This document shows, in pieces, positions 45,312-57,600 of a stretch of DNA of 64,000 nt. The notes under the pieces are model-generated. The model was not told the DNA's origin and searched no databases. It saw only the letters and a program-made list of their open reading frames with translations. Source of the stretch: Clarkia xantiana subsp. parviflora (Eukaryota > Streptophyta > Magnoliopsida > Myrtales > Onagraceae); the NCBI GenBank assembly GCA_036873135.1, contig JAPTYO010000007.1:2090763-2154762 (forward strand), read 5' to 3'. The position numbers and the translations under genes are program-made. Each line of letters begins with the position of its first letter. Position 1 is the stretch's first letter.

Positions 45312-48300
45312 ATGGCGGAGAAGCAGCTGATTGTCGCCGTGGAAGGCACTGACGCCATGGGTCCTTACTGGCAAACGATCCTCTCCGATTACCTCGAGAA
45401 GATTATTAGGTATTTTCCAGCTTATTTGAGCCTCTTTAGTTGTGTGTACAACATTTATTGATTTATTCAGCGCCGAAACATTTTCTGATTTATCATTCGA
45501 TGAAGTATTGTGAAAAAGATGAGATTTTTCATGGGGTTTATGCAGGTCCTTTTGTCAGAAGAACGATATTCCTGGTCAGGTAATGCTTTGTTGTTTCAGT
45601 TTCCGATTTCATGAGTTTAAGGAGGCATTTTGTTGTCTGCTATGGTAGTATTCTGATGCTTGTGTTATGATGGTCTTATCCTTCAGAGGCCGGTCAGTTT
45701 CGAGCTTGCCTTAGTCGTGTTTACTTCTCATGGATCTCGTTGCGGTAAGTGCTCTTTCCCATCAAATCATGCAAATGATATGATGGTTAGGCATGGTGAC
45801 ACGTTTTTGCATTTAGAGCAACTAGTTCGTCCTAGAATGGATGATAATTACAATCTGAATGATATGACACTTTTATCTTGTTTTGGAAATTAATTTTTTT
45901 ACGGTTATATTTGTTCATATCTAAGTCATTTGATCCACTAATTCTTAAGGGTTAGTATGTACTACCTTGCTGGTTTTATATTTATCCATAACAACTTCCC
46001 TATTCTACTCAAATATTTATATATTATTATATGTGTTAGAGATATATCTCTAACAATATGTAATGTAAATATTGCAGAGTACTTAGTATATTCTGCTGAA
46101 GCACCATCACATTCATGCCAATTTTTGTAATGGGGTACTCAAAACTTCCCCATCAACGATAGTGTACCGACCACCTGCAGCTTATCTAGTTTACTTGTTG
46201 AGTGGAAAATGGATATGATTTAGATTGAGCAACTAAGATTTCTCTTCACTTGTACTTATTGATTGAACTTTTTATTTCCTGACGATAGCTTCTCTGTGTC
46301 CTACTTTCTGCAGCATCTCTAGTTCAACGAAGTGGCTGGACAAGAGATGTAGATATTTTCCTGCAATGGCTTTTAGAAATACCTTTTGGTGTTGGTGGAA
46401 TTAATCAAACAGCTATTGCTGAAGGTTTGGCGGAAGCCTTAATGGTATGCCATTTACTACGGTATTCTGATATTTTTTGTACCTTCTTAGAAGATAGTGC
46501 TGCAGATTACGGGTGGTAATGGTCATGGCCTTAATGCTGATCCTTTCTTATTATGCATAAATATTTGCTTCCTCTATGCGAGGCTGCTTGAATTATAATG
46601 ATTTTAGGGTCTTGCAGTTTTCTAGTATGGCTATGCTGACAGTTTAATCTTTTTAGATTTAGTTTTTATATAATGAAATTGCATTGTATGCTCTCTTGTA
46701 TGAACATTGTATGTTGTTGTAGACGGTAGTTGCTAGGGAACAGTTCTAATATCTCTGCACCTGTCAGATGTTTGCTCCAAACGGAAGCCAAGCCCAGCAA
46801 AATGTGGAAGTGAAGAAGCACTGTATTCTTGTTTCTGCAAGTAACCCTTATCCATTTCCGACACCCATTTATCGACCAAAATTTCAGAGTACAGAAAATC
46901 ATAATGTTGAAGCTGGAGCTGAACGTTGTTTTGCTGTTGCTGAAACTATTGCTAAGTCATATTCCCAGGTAGTGCTTTAGTTTTTCTAGCCAATGATATG
47001 GGCTAATTTCCTTTGAGTGATATATGGTACGATGAATTGGCTTTATTCTCTTATGCAGGGCTTTGTTTCCCTTTCAGTCATTTGCCCAAAGCAGCTTCCA
47101 AAACTCCGAACAATCTTTAATGCTGTAAGGAGAATTGATTATGTTCAATTCATATGCTATGTTTGTTCCTAAATTTATATTCATTTTGAGTTGGACAACC
47201 TGCCGACAGTTCGTTGTAACAGGGAAAGCGTAATCCACGGTCGCCAGACCCTCCAGTTGATAACAAAAATGCCCATCCCCTTGTTCTGGTATCGGAAAAT
47301 TTTATGGAGGCTCGAGCTGCTTTAAGCAGGACTGGAGTTTCGTCTTTACTTTCAACTCAAAGTCCTGTCAATATGGACATTGCTCGAACCATTTCAGTTT
47401 CTGGGCCTCCTCCAGCATCAGTTCCAGCAGGTCTGCAAGTTGCAATTTTAAATTAAAAACTCTCTTTCTTGGGCCAAAAAAATCAACTAAACTCTTGGCT
47501 TTATGTTCTTCTTCTTCACATGATTTTTAATTTAACTGCTCTTGTCTGACCAAATCAGGCGTCACATCAATGACTGGTTCTGGCACAAGGGCTGCACAAG
47601 TTGCTCAAAACCCTGGTCTTGGTTCATTTGCTACAGCAACCTCCAGCATATCTGGGAGTTCAAGTTTAAGAATGCCCCAAGCTACAGGAAATCTTCAAGT
47701 TCCTGCTAGTATGGCTCTAACCGTGCAGAGCATGAGCCAAGGAAATCTATCAGGTCCTCAAATGGTTGGGATGAACCAAAATATCATGAATGGGTCAAAG
47801 ATGCCTACTACTGGAATGACTCAACAAGGGATGCAGTCGATTGGTGGTGGAAATTATCTAGGAGCAATTATGCCGTTGTCCCAGCAGTCATCTAGTGCCT
47901 TGCAAACCTTAGCATCAAAATATGTGACATTCTGGGAGGTATGTCATTCTAAAGAGGATCACAGTTGATAAAGCTAAAAACTATACAAGAAATGAACATT
48001 TTATACAATTTGTAAGACTTTTACTTGGATAATATTTGTGGATAATGACTAACGAACATATTGAATGCAGGGAAATTTAGCTGGGCTGAGGCACGGGGAG
48101 TCCTTCCCTATCACCAGATTGGTAGTAAGTTTTCAAGTTGCGCCTCTTATGTCATTATTCTTATGCTCTGTTTAATTCTCGAATCACTTCCTTTTGCTCT
48201 TATAAGGGAATAAGATATATTATAGATAACTATATCTTATTATATTTAGATAAATATATCTAGATTAGGAATAGATATATTCTTAGTATGTTATCAGATT

Positions 48301-51300
48301 ATGTTTCTTATTATATTGCTATTGATATAGTCTTGTATCTATATATATAGGTACATGTATTCAACCCTAAATAAGATCAATAATACAATTATCATTCTTC
48401 TATATGGTATCAGAGCCTTTCTAACTCCAACGAGTACAACTTACCGCTGCCCACCATCGCCGATGTCCAGGGGCGGTCGGCACCGCACTATGAAGATGTC
48501 ATGCCGGCCGCCCCCTGGCCAATTCTAATTTCAGTTTTTTTTTCTAATAAGACAATAAATCCCTGCTTCCGTATCGACGATTTCTGCACCGATCTTTTGG
48601 TACCCGCTCCAACGAGCGTAATTTTTTTATCGGCCCATGCTCATGGCGGTATTTCTATCTACCAGCATCCTTGATCCTACTAGCTCCAACGAGCGAAAGT
48701 ATCTGATCGCTACACCTGAGGACTCTTCCATGGCTCCGTGACTAGGTTCAAGCTTTCTGATTGAGACTTGCTGCCTTTTTGTTGGAATTAAGAGGTTGCT
48801 CCAACGAGCAAATTCACCTCCGTCGTTTGCTTATCGTTCACCAACGTGAACATCGTGACCAGCAGCATCCTGACCGACTGGACTTCTCCGGGTCTCCGCC
48901 ATTGCCGACTGGACCTCCGGGCTACCGCCGTGCCGAATGGATGGATATTTCCGGGCTACCGCCGTGCCGACTGGACATCTCCGGGCTTTCGCCGTTGCCG
49001 ATTGGACAGCTTCGGGCATCCTTCGATGAAGACTAGACTATTGGGGCATTCATTAATATTCTTCGTATCAAGATCGGCATTCTTGTCAGAACGTCCGTCT
49101 TGCGGGGGCGTATAAGGGAATAAGATATATTATAGATAACTATATCTTATTATATTTAGATAAATATATCTAGATTAGGAATAGATATATTCTTAGTATA
49201 TTATCAGATTATGTTTCTTATTATATTGCTATTGATAAATTTTATTATTGTGAAAGTTAAGACTAACCACTTGACCAACTGTCCTAAGCCTCACGTGTGG
49301 GCTGAGACATTTTTTTAAAAGCCCATCACGTGAAACTTATTTTTCGTGTGGGCTGATAGATTTTAGAAAGCCCATCACGTGTTTGCTTGACCATATCGCC
49401 AACATGATGAAATTGGGGTTTAACTTGGCGCTGCGAAGATTCGAACCTGCGCGCTCTGATACCATGTGAAAGTTAAGACTAACCACTTGACCAACTGTCC
49501 TAAAACCTTAAGGTGTTAGGTGAAGGCGTGATTTAATCTTTATTTCAACAGCTCTATTAGGGTTTTTTATTTTTTTTTATTTTATGAGTTGATTTTTCTA
49601 TGGCAGGGCTACAGAAGTGCATCAGCCTCCAAGACGTAAGTGTGCAGCTTATTCTACTTTCCTGGAAAAGAAAAAGGAAACTGCATAAAGGCCGCAATAT
49701 CCATAAGTATCTTTTGAGGAAATATTTCAGATCATATAATATGCGTTCTCCTTACCTTTTCAGGCTTGCAGCAGACTGGCCGCCTACGATGCAGATAGTT
49801 CATTTGATATCTCATAAAGACATGTATAACAAGTAATATCCATTTCGAAGACTTCTGCACTGTATATATGTAGTTCTTGGCATATAAGCTATTTAAATCA
49901 TTTGTACTTATTTCCTGCTTTACCATCTTCTAATTGCGTTGGACTTGCGATCTGTTTTCATTGTTGTGCAGGCTGAAGATTTCGGGTATAGATATTGGCA
50001 AGGCTGATCATCTATTGTTCCAACCAATGCAGCTGGATGGTTTTCTCGAAAAAATGGTAGAAAAGAAGCTTGTATGTACCTTTTACACGTTCTTCCTTCT
50101 CTATATAAACATCTATCTATAACTATCTAATACCTAATATTTTTTTTCCCAAATAAATGACGAGAGAATGACACTTTTAGTAACTTAACTATCGGTTATT
50201 GATTCTTTCAGTACCTTTTTGTTTTTTTTTTTTTTTACTTAAGCGATCTCAACTATTCAAAGTGTGACTCGCATGGCTCGAGTCTATGCCTGACCGGCCA
50301 CATGGGAGACTGTGTCTAGCACGAGTCCGGGCCAGGTCGATTCTCTTACATCTCACCTTATTTGATCAAAACTCTAGATCGATCATGAATCAATTGACTG
50401 GATTAGAGGACTCGCCTTGACCCAAACTCGTGTTAGACATAGTCTCCCAGCTCCTTAAATAGGTGAATCGAGTCATGCATCATTGAATAATCAAACTTTG
50501 GATAACTTAGACACCTAAGAGGCTAAGAGTAAAAAAAAAGGTTAGAAGAATAGTCAATGACCGGCGGTTGATGTAAGAAAAATGTAATATTCACATAACA
50601 GAAAAGTGATTCATGTTTATGTCCTTGTATGTAGGGTGCAGTTATTCAGTTACCTTCTCAGACATTGTTTCTCGCTGACCCTGTATTTGTAGAGAGAGAT
50701 CGTCGCCTGAAAGGATGGCTTTTTCCTGAGGTGAGATGAGACTTATGCTGATTCCGTAATTTTTTTAGAATAAACATTATTTTGTTAGCAAAAAAAAGTT
50801 TGGGGATTTTATAGGATATGGTCGTGTTGAAGCCTCAAATGCCTATTTGATTGTGCTTGGTTTCATGTACTTGTAGTACGGTACAAATTATTTAAATTTC
50901 TTGAAATTGCAATTCAATCTCTGAACTTTCAAAATTTGTGAAATCCGCACCCTAAATTGTATGTTACGTCTGACACCAAATTTGCATGTTTTTGTATGTT
51001 GTGCATATGTGATAATTTACAAGGTTTTGAATTAGATATGTTAATTGGATTACATGAAACTTGTAAAACCCCCATAAATATTTAGGTGTTTTTGCCTATA
51101 CTGGAGAACTATATACAGTTCATTTTTAAAGAAGAATTGTTTTAAAATACTAATCCATATGTGCACTAATTGATGCGATCCTTCCTATGGATATCTGATG
51201 CATTCAATTAAATGTCCATATACTTTAACTTGTAACATGTTGCTGATTTTTTTATCTATGTGCAGGTTGTTTCAATGACTGATACCGATTTGTCCAATAT

Positions 51301-53188
51301 GAATGATTTGCTCAATGGAGATAACTATGAGTCATGGTGTCAGCGTGTCACCACGATCTTGACTGACCAGGGACTGATAGAACACATCCACAAGTCTATG
51401 AGGTGTCCAGAAGTTGGATTGACTAAGGAAGTGGCATACGCCTATTTCAGTTGGGAACAAGAGGACCAGAAAGCTCGGGAAATTCTGCTGAGTGAAATGA
51501 CAAAGGAAATTAGGGATGAGTTTGATGCATACAAAGCAACTAAAGAGCTTTGGGATGCACTTTTTTTAAGGTTCGGCAAATGCTTGACTTCAAAGCTGCG
51601 CCCAGTCATCAACGCTTTAGACACCTACATGAAGAACAATGACTTGTCTGTGTCCGAGAAGGTGCGTAATTTCCTTCACTTAGCCAAGCCCTTAGATAAG
51701 AATGAGAAGTTATCTGAATGGGACAAAATCCTAGCCATCATGCGAATACTTCCCAAGTCATGGGCTGCGACCAAAACCTGGTTAGCGATGACCCAATCCA
51801 TCCTGGACCTTGAAACTGTTTTGAAAGTAATCGAGATAGAAGAGGCGCGACAAATGGCTGAAAGTCGCACTACTTCACACTCTGTAAAGCTCGTTTCAAT
51901 GACCACTACCAATTTTTCCAATATGAATGATTTGCTTAATGGAGACAATTATAAGTCCTGGTGTCAAAGTCTCACCACAATCCTAGTTGACCAGGGACTG
52001 AAAGAACATGTTTGTAAGTCGATGAGGTGTCCGGAAGCTGGATTGACTAAAGAAGTGGCATACACCCATTTCAGGTGGGAACAAGAGGACCAAAGAGCTC
52101 GTGAACTTCTACTGCGTTCCATGGCAAAGGAAATCAGGGACGAGTTTGATGCATACAAAGAGACTAAAGAGCTTTGGGATGCACTGTTTTTAAGGTTCGA
52201 CAAATGCCTAGTTTCACAGTTGTATCCACTCATCACCACTTTAGACACCTGCATGAAGAACAATGACTTGTCTGTGTCCGAGAAGGTACTCAACCTCCTT
52301 GATATAGCCAAACCGTTAGATACGGACGGGCAGTTCTCTGAGTGGGACAAAATCCTAGCTATCATGCGAATACTCCCCGAGTCATGGGCTGCGATGAAAA
52401 CCTTGTTAACAATGACACTATCCATCTTGGATCTTGAAACAGTTATAAATGTAATCAAGATGGAAGAGGAGCGACAAACGGCTGAAAGTAGCACTTCGTC
52501 ACACTCCGCCCCAATAGCAAGGCTTGCTTCAACGACCTTCATTGATTTGACCGATATGAATGATTTGCTCAATGGAGATAACTATGAGTCATGGTGCCGG
52601 CGTGTTACAACGATCTTAACTGACCAGAAACTGATAGAACATACCCGCAAGTCTATGACGTGCCCGGAAGTTGGATTGACTAAGGAAGTGGCTTACGCCT
52701 ATTTCAAGTGGGAGCAGGAAGACGAAAAAACTCGGGAAATTCTGCTGGGTGAAATGGAAAAGGAAATTAGGGATGAGTTTGATGCACACAAAGAGACTAA
52801 AGAGCTTTGGGATGCGCTGTTTTTAAGGTTCGGGAAATGTCTGGCTTTACAATTGCACCCACTTATCAGCACGATAGACACTTGCATGAAGAATAAGGAC
52901 TTGTCCGTGTCGGAGAAGGTGCGCAACCTCCTTGACATGGCCAAGCCCTTAGATATGAATGAGCAAAAGTTGCATGAGTGGGACAAAATCTTAGCCATCA
53001 TGCGAATACTCCCCGAGTCATGGGTTGCGGCCAAAACATGGTTGACGATGACCCTACCTATCTTGGACCTTGAAACGGTACTGAAAGTCATCAAGATGGA
53101 AGAGGCACGACATATGGCTGAAAGCCATACAGCATCACACTCGACCCCGGTAGTAAGGCCCAAAAGAAAGCGAGACGATGAACCGTGA
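45312..53188 (+). CDS. MED25: MED25-like protein fused in frame to three tandem copia Gag (UBN2-type) domains
   Basis: Fourteen exons: 45312-45409, 45546-45579, 45687-45744, 46314-46444, 46768-46968, 47059-47124, 47223-47430, 47559-47938, 48071-48124, 49607-49635, 49764-49832, 49972-50071, 50635-50730 and 51266-53188. All junctions keep frame and use GT-AG, giving about 1,148 aa. Residues 1-265 match the MED25 VWA domain (VEGTDAMGPYWQTILSDYLE, SLVQRSGWTRDVDIFLQWLL, HCILVSASNPYPFPTPIYRP). The middle is Ser/Gln/Met rich. Residues about 393-508 match the activator-interacting domain (GYRSASASKTLAADWPPTMQ, AVIQLPSQTLFLA, WLFPE). The last exon replaces its end and the Gln-rich tail with three repeats anchored on NDLLNGDNYESW (about residues 521, 729, 940), each about 208-211 aa and UBN2-like (TKELWDALFLRFGK, LSVSEKVRN, ILDLETV). 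It ends PKRKRDDEP, a likely nuclear signal. Expression of the fusion is inferred. Confidence 0.75.
48201..49237 (+). mobile_element. TRIM-like miniature LTR element in MED25-like intron 9
   Basis: A roughly 204-bp left terminal repeat (48201-48404, beginning TATAAGGGAATAAGATA) is followed directly by the initiator-tRNA-Met primer site TGGTATCAGAGCC (48405-48417). The first 127 bp of the repeat recur at 49111-49237 after a GGGGGCG purine tract. The 0.7-kb interior has no polymerase, only degenerate repeats of CCGGGCTACCGCCGTGCCGA type (about 48890-49015). The right repeat is truncated at the start of the next element, so no target duplication can be checked. Confidence 0.75.
49249..49503 (-). 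mobile_element. Very small LTR-like/SINE-like element beside the TRIM
   Basis: Two identical 39-bp direct repeats (49249-49287 and 49465-49503, containing GACTAACCACTTGACCAACT) bound about 177 bp. On the minus strand the first repeat ends TTTCACA and is followed at once by TGGTATCAGAG, a primer site as in SMART/TRIM elements. The same strand also has pol III-like boxes, TGGTCAAGTGG and GGTTCGAATC, spaced as in a tRNA-derived SINE. It could be either class or a composite. Confidence 0.5.
50171..50575. mobile_element. Old foldback MITE in MED25-like intron 12
   Basis: Imperfect long inverted repeat: GGGAGACTGTGTCTAGCACG in the left arm pairs with CTCGTGTTAGACATAGTCTCC in the right, and the outer ends (AACTATCGGTTATTGATTC and GAATAGTCAATGACCGGCGG) also pair. 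No clear target duplication. Non-coding. Confidence 0.55.
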
Positions 53189-53368
53189 AACATAAAAAGG
53201 CAGACTTTGAAAAGTTAGCCGAAACACAAAAGGTTAATAACCTCGTGCACAGGTAGAAGGTGTCGAAGGTTGCATTTGAGCATATAGTAGCAATTCTTCC
53301 AAGGTACGTCGCTTTGGTTATAAAGTGAATTTTTTGTTTCAATTAGTGTCGCGTTAGCTAAATCAAAA

Positions 53369-53428
53369 CCCTTGTGGATACTTGACTCAGGTGGAACAAA
53401 CTACATAATCGGCGAGAAATCGATGTAG
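53369..53428 (+). pseudogene. Remnant of a Ty1/copia protease motif
   Basis: One frame reads PLWILDSGGTNYIIGEKSM then a stop. The WILDSG core is the start of copia aspartic protease, normally found after Gag and the zinc knuckle. The surrounding frames are broken, and no integrase or reverse transcriptase is seen. It shows that the Gag array just upstream derives from a copia element. Confidence 0.65.
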
Positions 53429-53979
53429 AAGGATAGAGAAAGGTATGTAATTGTCGTATGTTAGCGACAATTGACAAGTTGAAGTCGAAGAAACAGGAAA
53501 TTGCTCGCCGCACTTGCAGTAGAGTATTGTTCCTGTAAAATAATGTCCCTTATGGACCGTGACTTCGTAGGAACGTAGTTTTAGTCCTTATGATCAATTG
53601 TTTTTCTTTATCGTTTAGTAAGACTACTGTAATTAGAGGATTTGTTGTGATGAAGTTAGATTCTAATTCGAGTGAGAACAATTTATGCTTACTATTGTCT
53701 CGAGATTCGGATTGTGATGACTAGATGACATATTAGACAAAATGCAATCTTTAGCTCAAAGAGGTCTTTTAGACGACACCTCACATAGAGAAATCAGTAA
53801 TTTCGGTCCCTAGCATAAATTGCCAATAACTCAATCATTAAGCGATTAATGTTTGAACCGATATGAGAAAACTAGAGTTTCTCTCTACGTAAGGAGGTTA
53901 TAATCTCATATTTTAATAGAGCATTGATTAACTATTAAGTAATAGACAAAATCTCCCATTTTCTATTGGTGACGGTGAA

Positions 53980-54200
53980 TTTAGTACATGAAAGCGTGGA
54001 AAGAGGCGTTACGGGAAATGTTGAGGCGAGGTGAGGCGAGATCAAGAAAAGTGCATTCAGCCATTAGATAGATTACTTGAAAATGGGTGGTTTTGTTGAT
54101 GTGGTTACATACAACAAACTGATATCTTCGCCACATTGGTAATGTTGAGGCTGTTGTGGAGTTTTTCAACGAAATTCAAGTCACTTGTGAAAATACTTAA
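53980..54200 (+). pseudogene. Degenerate pentatricopeptide-repeat fragment
   Basis: The frame at 54086-54127 reads GGFVDVVTYNKLIS and a nearby frame reads GNVEAVVEFFNEIQ, both typical of PPR helices (DVVTYNTLI). Frameshifts separate them, and no full PPR array exists, so this is a small relic. Confidence 0.4.
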
Positions 54201-54671
54201 CTAAAAACTAAAAGGTGACCTCTTCAACTGTAATTGAAGAGAATAATTCATGCTATACAACTCATTGTATAGTATAGTCTTGGCCAAAACATAGACAACG
54301 CTCTTTTTCGGGTGTTACATGACAAGTTCCATTAATAAAAACAAAACAAATTCTAACTACCAGTGATACATAATAGCCTGCAAATCCTCCAACAAGACTG
54401 AAAATCTACATGGTATTGGATTTACTTCAACCCCAAGTCAAGCATACAATAACAACATTCTATGATACCTATGCTAAGATTCTACCCAGAATCTCATGAG
54501 ACACTGATTAGAATAGCCGAGAAATGTATTACCAGAGTTAAATTCCTGCTTTCTGCTCATTCCCAGGTGTTTGGTGAAGGGGCTGAGGGCAGAACCACCC
54601 AGCAGTCTCAGCCAAGAACTACTAATCATCCTTCCAGCAGACTCTGTGCAGTACGATTTCGCAGTGACAAG

Positions 54672-57600
54672 TCAGCGCCGAGCTGTCCGGGACTTGGGCC
54701 TCGATGATTTCTACAAGAATGGAAGTCAAGATCGAGTTAAAGCCCCTGCTCTTATTGTAAACATTCTTACCAAATACGAATAACTATTAATGAGGAAAAA
54801 AGGGTTGTCACACAGAAAATACTCACATTTCCGCCCGGCCCAAAGCTTGCACCCGATCCCACTGCGGCACCTGAAAACAAAATTGTGTTGGAAACTTTAC
54901 TTATCATGGAAAACAACATTATGGAAAAAGTGAATAGCTTTTGCTTAAAGAACATTATTTTCAAGAAGAGCAACGTTAAACAATAGATGAAACGTAGTAT
55001 CAAAATGGAATACTTTCCATCTTCGGCAACAGTTGACTATCTAATTCAATCACTAATGGTAAAAAATTTCCATTTCATACTAAGTTTCATGTGTTGTAGC
55101 ATTTTCCTTTCAAGAAACTACTGTATGAGGAGTTACCGGAAGCGAATGGTGTAGAAAACAGCGAACCACCAGCAGCTGGAGTTGAACCAAAAGCTGGAGT
55201 GGAAGGGAATAAGGAGGGAGTGGAAGTGGAGCCGAACAAAGGAGTCTGGGGTGAAGCAGCTGATGATGGTCCAAACAGAGAAGAACTAGGTGCAGAAGTT
55301 GACGGTGTTGAGAATAACGATGTAGAGGGCATGAAAGGAGCAGATGAAGGCGTCCCCAGCAGTGAGAACGAACTTCCTGAGGTTGCGGATGCAACAGCTC
55401 CAGATGTCTGTGGGCCTGGTGTTGATGAGCTGGCAAATAATCCCGCAACCTGAGTGGATGGTTGGGAACTCGGGGGCAAATGTAAGGTCGGATGGACTCT
55501 CTTGGTAGCTGCTTCTTGTCTGGCTGTTTCGCGCCGGTCTGCCTCAAGAAACGGATCATTGCCTTCCCCTCTGCGGCGCTGGTCCGCTAGATAAGCAGTT
55601 TTCATCGATTCAATGTATTGGTGAATGCTCTCCACCTGTGGTTAAACCATATTAAAGATATTTAGCCTTAAAGGATTTCAAAAGGGGGGAAATAATTTTT
55701 AAAAAAAAAAAAACCATAAAAAACATGCAAGGCGTAAGATTTAGTACACACAATGCTCACCTGTGGTTAAACATATTCTTTTGGGGAAATTATAATCACA
55801 AACTATATTATTTATTCAGTTTTTGCTAGAAAACTCACTGACCTTGGCAGCAACATGGACAAAGAAGTCGTGCACATTTGTCATGACTTTTGGAAGTGAA
55901 TCCACCAGTGAGGAACTCAAACTCGAGCCATTTGAATCCAGCCGAATGAGCTGCTCTAGCTCTTCAATCCATTGACGGCACTCACCTATGTACTTCTCGA
56001 ATCTAGCAACCGTTTGCTGAAGGTAAGGAGAAGGCTTCTTTGGAAGTCCGCTGTAGAAATCAAAGACTGGAACTATGGCAGATGATGGTTGGTTGGTCGA
56101 GCCAGGGGTCGTGCTTGCTCCAGGCGCTTGTGATGGTGCAGTTGCAATGGACATGCCACTGCCACTTTGGTGAACAAACCTCGGGCGAAGCATCATGAAG
56201 GACCGAATAGCAACCTCTGTGTTACGTAGCATGTCTTTTACAGAAGACATCAACTCTTGCAACAATGCCTTTTGCCGCTCCATAGCTGAATTGATTCCTC
56301 CCAGTTCCTGAAATGGTTAGAAAAAGGGAAACACTGGGTTAAATGATGCTATTCTTCTCCGAGTATATCACAAATAAATTATAGGTAGGTATCCCAAGCA
56401 AGTATACTCAAGAGTCTTTTCCCCCCACTTAAATGCATTAATAGTACCACCACAAGGGTAACAACTTTCTGAGAATAATATGAATATTATGCCGGTCTGA
56501 TTTCAGCAAGTAAAACAAGTTGTGTACACAAATTCATCAGTCTACACAAATATGCCAAGCTTCCCCATTGAACACTGACTATTCAAGGCAGTAACATTAT
56601 TAATGATAGCGTATGTGAAGTCCATTGCTTCACAAAGATAGAGGGTTGTAAGTTTGTAACTGGAATCATGTCAGCTGAAGAAAAGCCCGAGCATATGTTC
56701 CTAAGTAATCAAACTTTTAACAGTCTCATTTTTGGTACTGCATAGGTTCAGAAATGGATTGTACAATCCAAAAAGCATTTTCTAGTGAAGCTTATGCCTT
56801 ATATCTTTTTAGGGTATGTGCAGTAAAATATAGAAACGGACCTGAAGAATGTGGCTAGCGTCATGCTCAAAGCCATCACTAGAAACAGAAGAGTCATAGA
56901 GACGGCTACACTGATCCAATCTCTGACTCTCAGCCCTGCCTTCTAGTATCCGCTCTCTGCAAGGTTAACAGCAAACCAACAGGGTCTGGTAAGTGATATA
57001 CTGCAGTATATATTCGTGGAAGTGAGCAACTGAATAACCAATGTTCTGATCATTCAAAGTATTTAAGAACACAAGAGCTAAATGACCGACTCATAGTTTA
57101 AGAAAATCAATATGGCTTTTAGTATGATCTTAGCTTTCAAAACTCAGATACTGGTGCTGTTGATTGACCTAGTACAACAGGACACCCACGAGAGCCAAGA
57201 ATTCAGTCACCAATTTCTGCAAACTCAAAACTAACAAGCTTCTTGCTCCTCAAGGAGAAAAACCTCATATTGAAAACATAGGAGGATTAAATCACTAATT
57301 CTATCATCAATCTCTGAATCAGGAAACTAGGAAGGGGAAAACAATAATCAAATTCATGGACTTGATAGAGTATAGATATGTGTTAGTCCTTGTGTTTAGG
57401 CTATGTCATGTGTTGTCCTCTATGCAAACATACAAACATAGAGGACAAACACATGACATGGCCTAAACACAAGGACTAACACATATCTATTCTCTATCAG
57501 GACCAACCTCAGTAACTATCCCTTGCTGCAACAATTTAACAATTCTGCAGATTTCATTGCCAAACATCATTCTTAATTATATGACAAAGTATTATGCAAG

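Larger units (their letters stand above)
53189..54671. other. Region downstream of the MED25-like gene with copia and PPR relics
   Basis: Includes the 3' UTR of the fusion gene, a decayed copia protease motif (53369-53428) and a PPR-like relic (about 53980-54200). The rest, including the short stretch 3' of NUP58, is non-coding. Confidence 0.5.

Noticed and set aside
51260..53188. The Gag array as a separate intact copia transposon
   Set aside because: No LTRs, primer site, integrase or reverse transcriptase around it, and a splice acceptor joins it in frame to the MED25-like exons. Kept as an alternative in the fusion finding.
54571..54783. Plus-strand open frame with LLIILPADSVQYDF
   Set aside because: The minus strand here encodes the NUP58 tail SSRPKSRTARR and its splice acceptor; no known family fits the plus-strand peptide.
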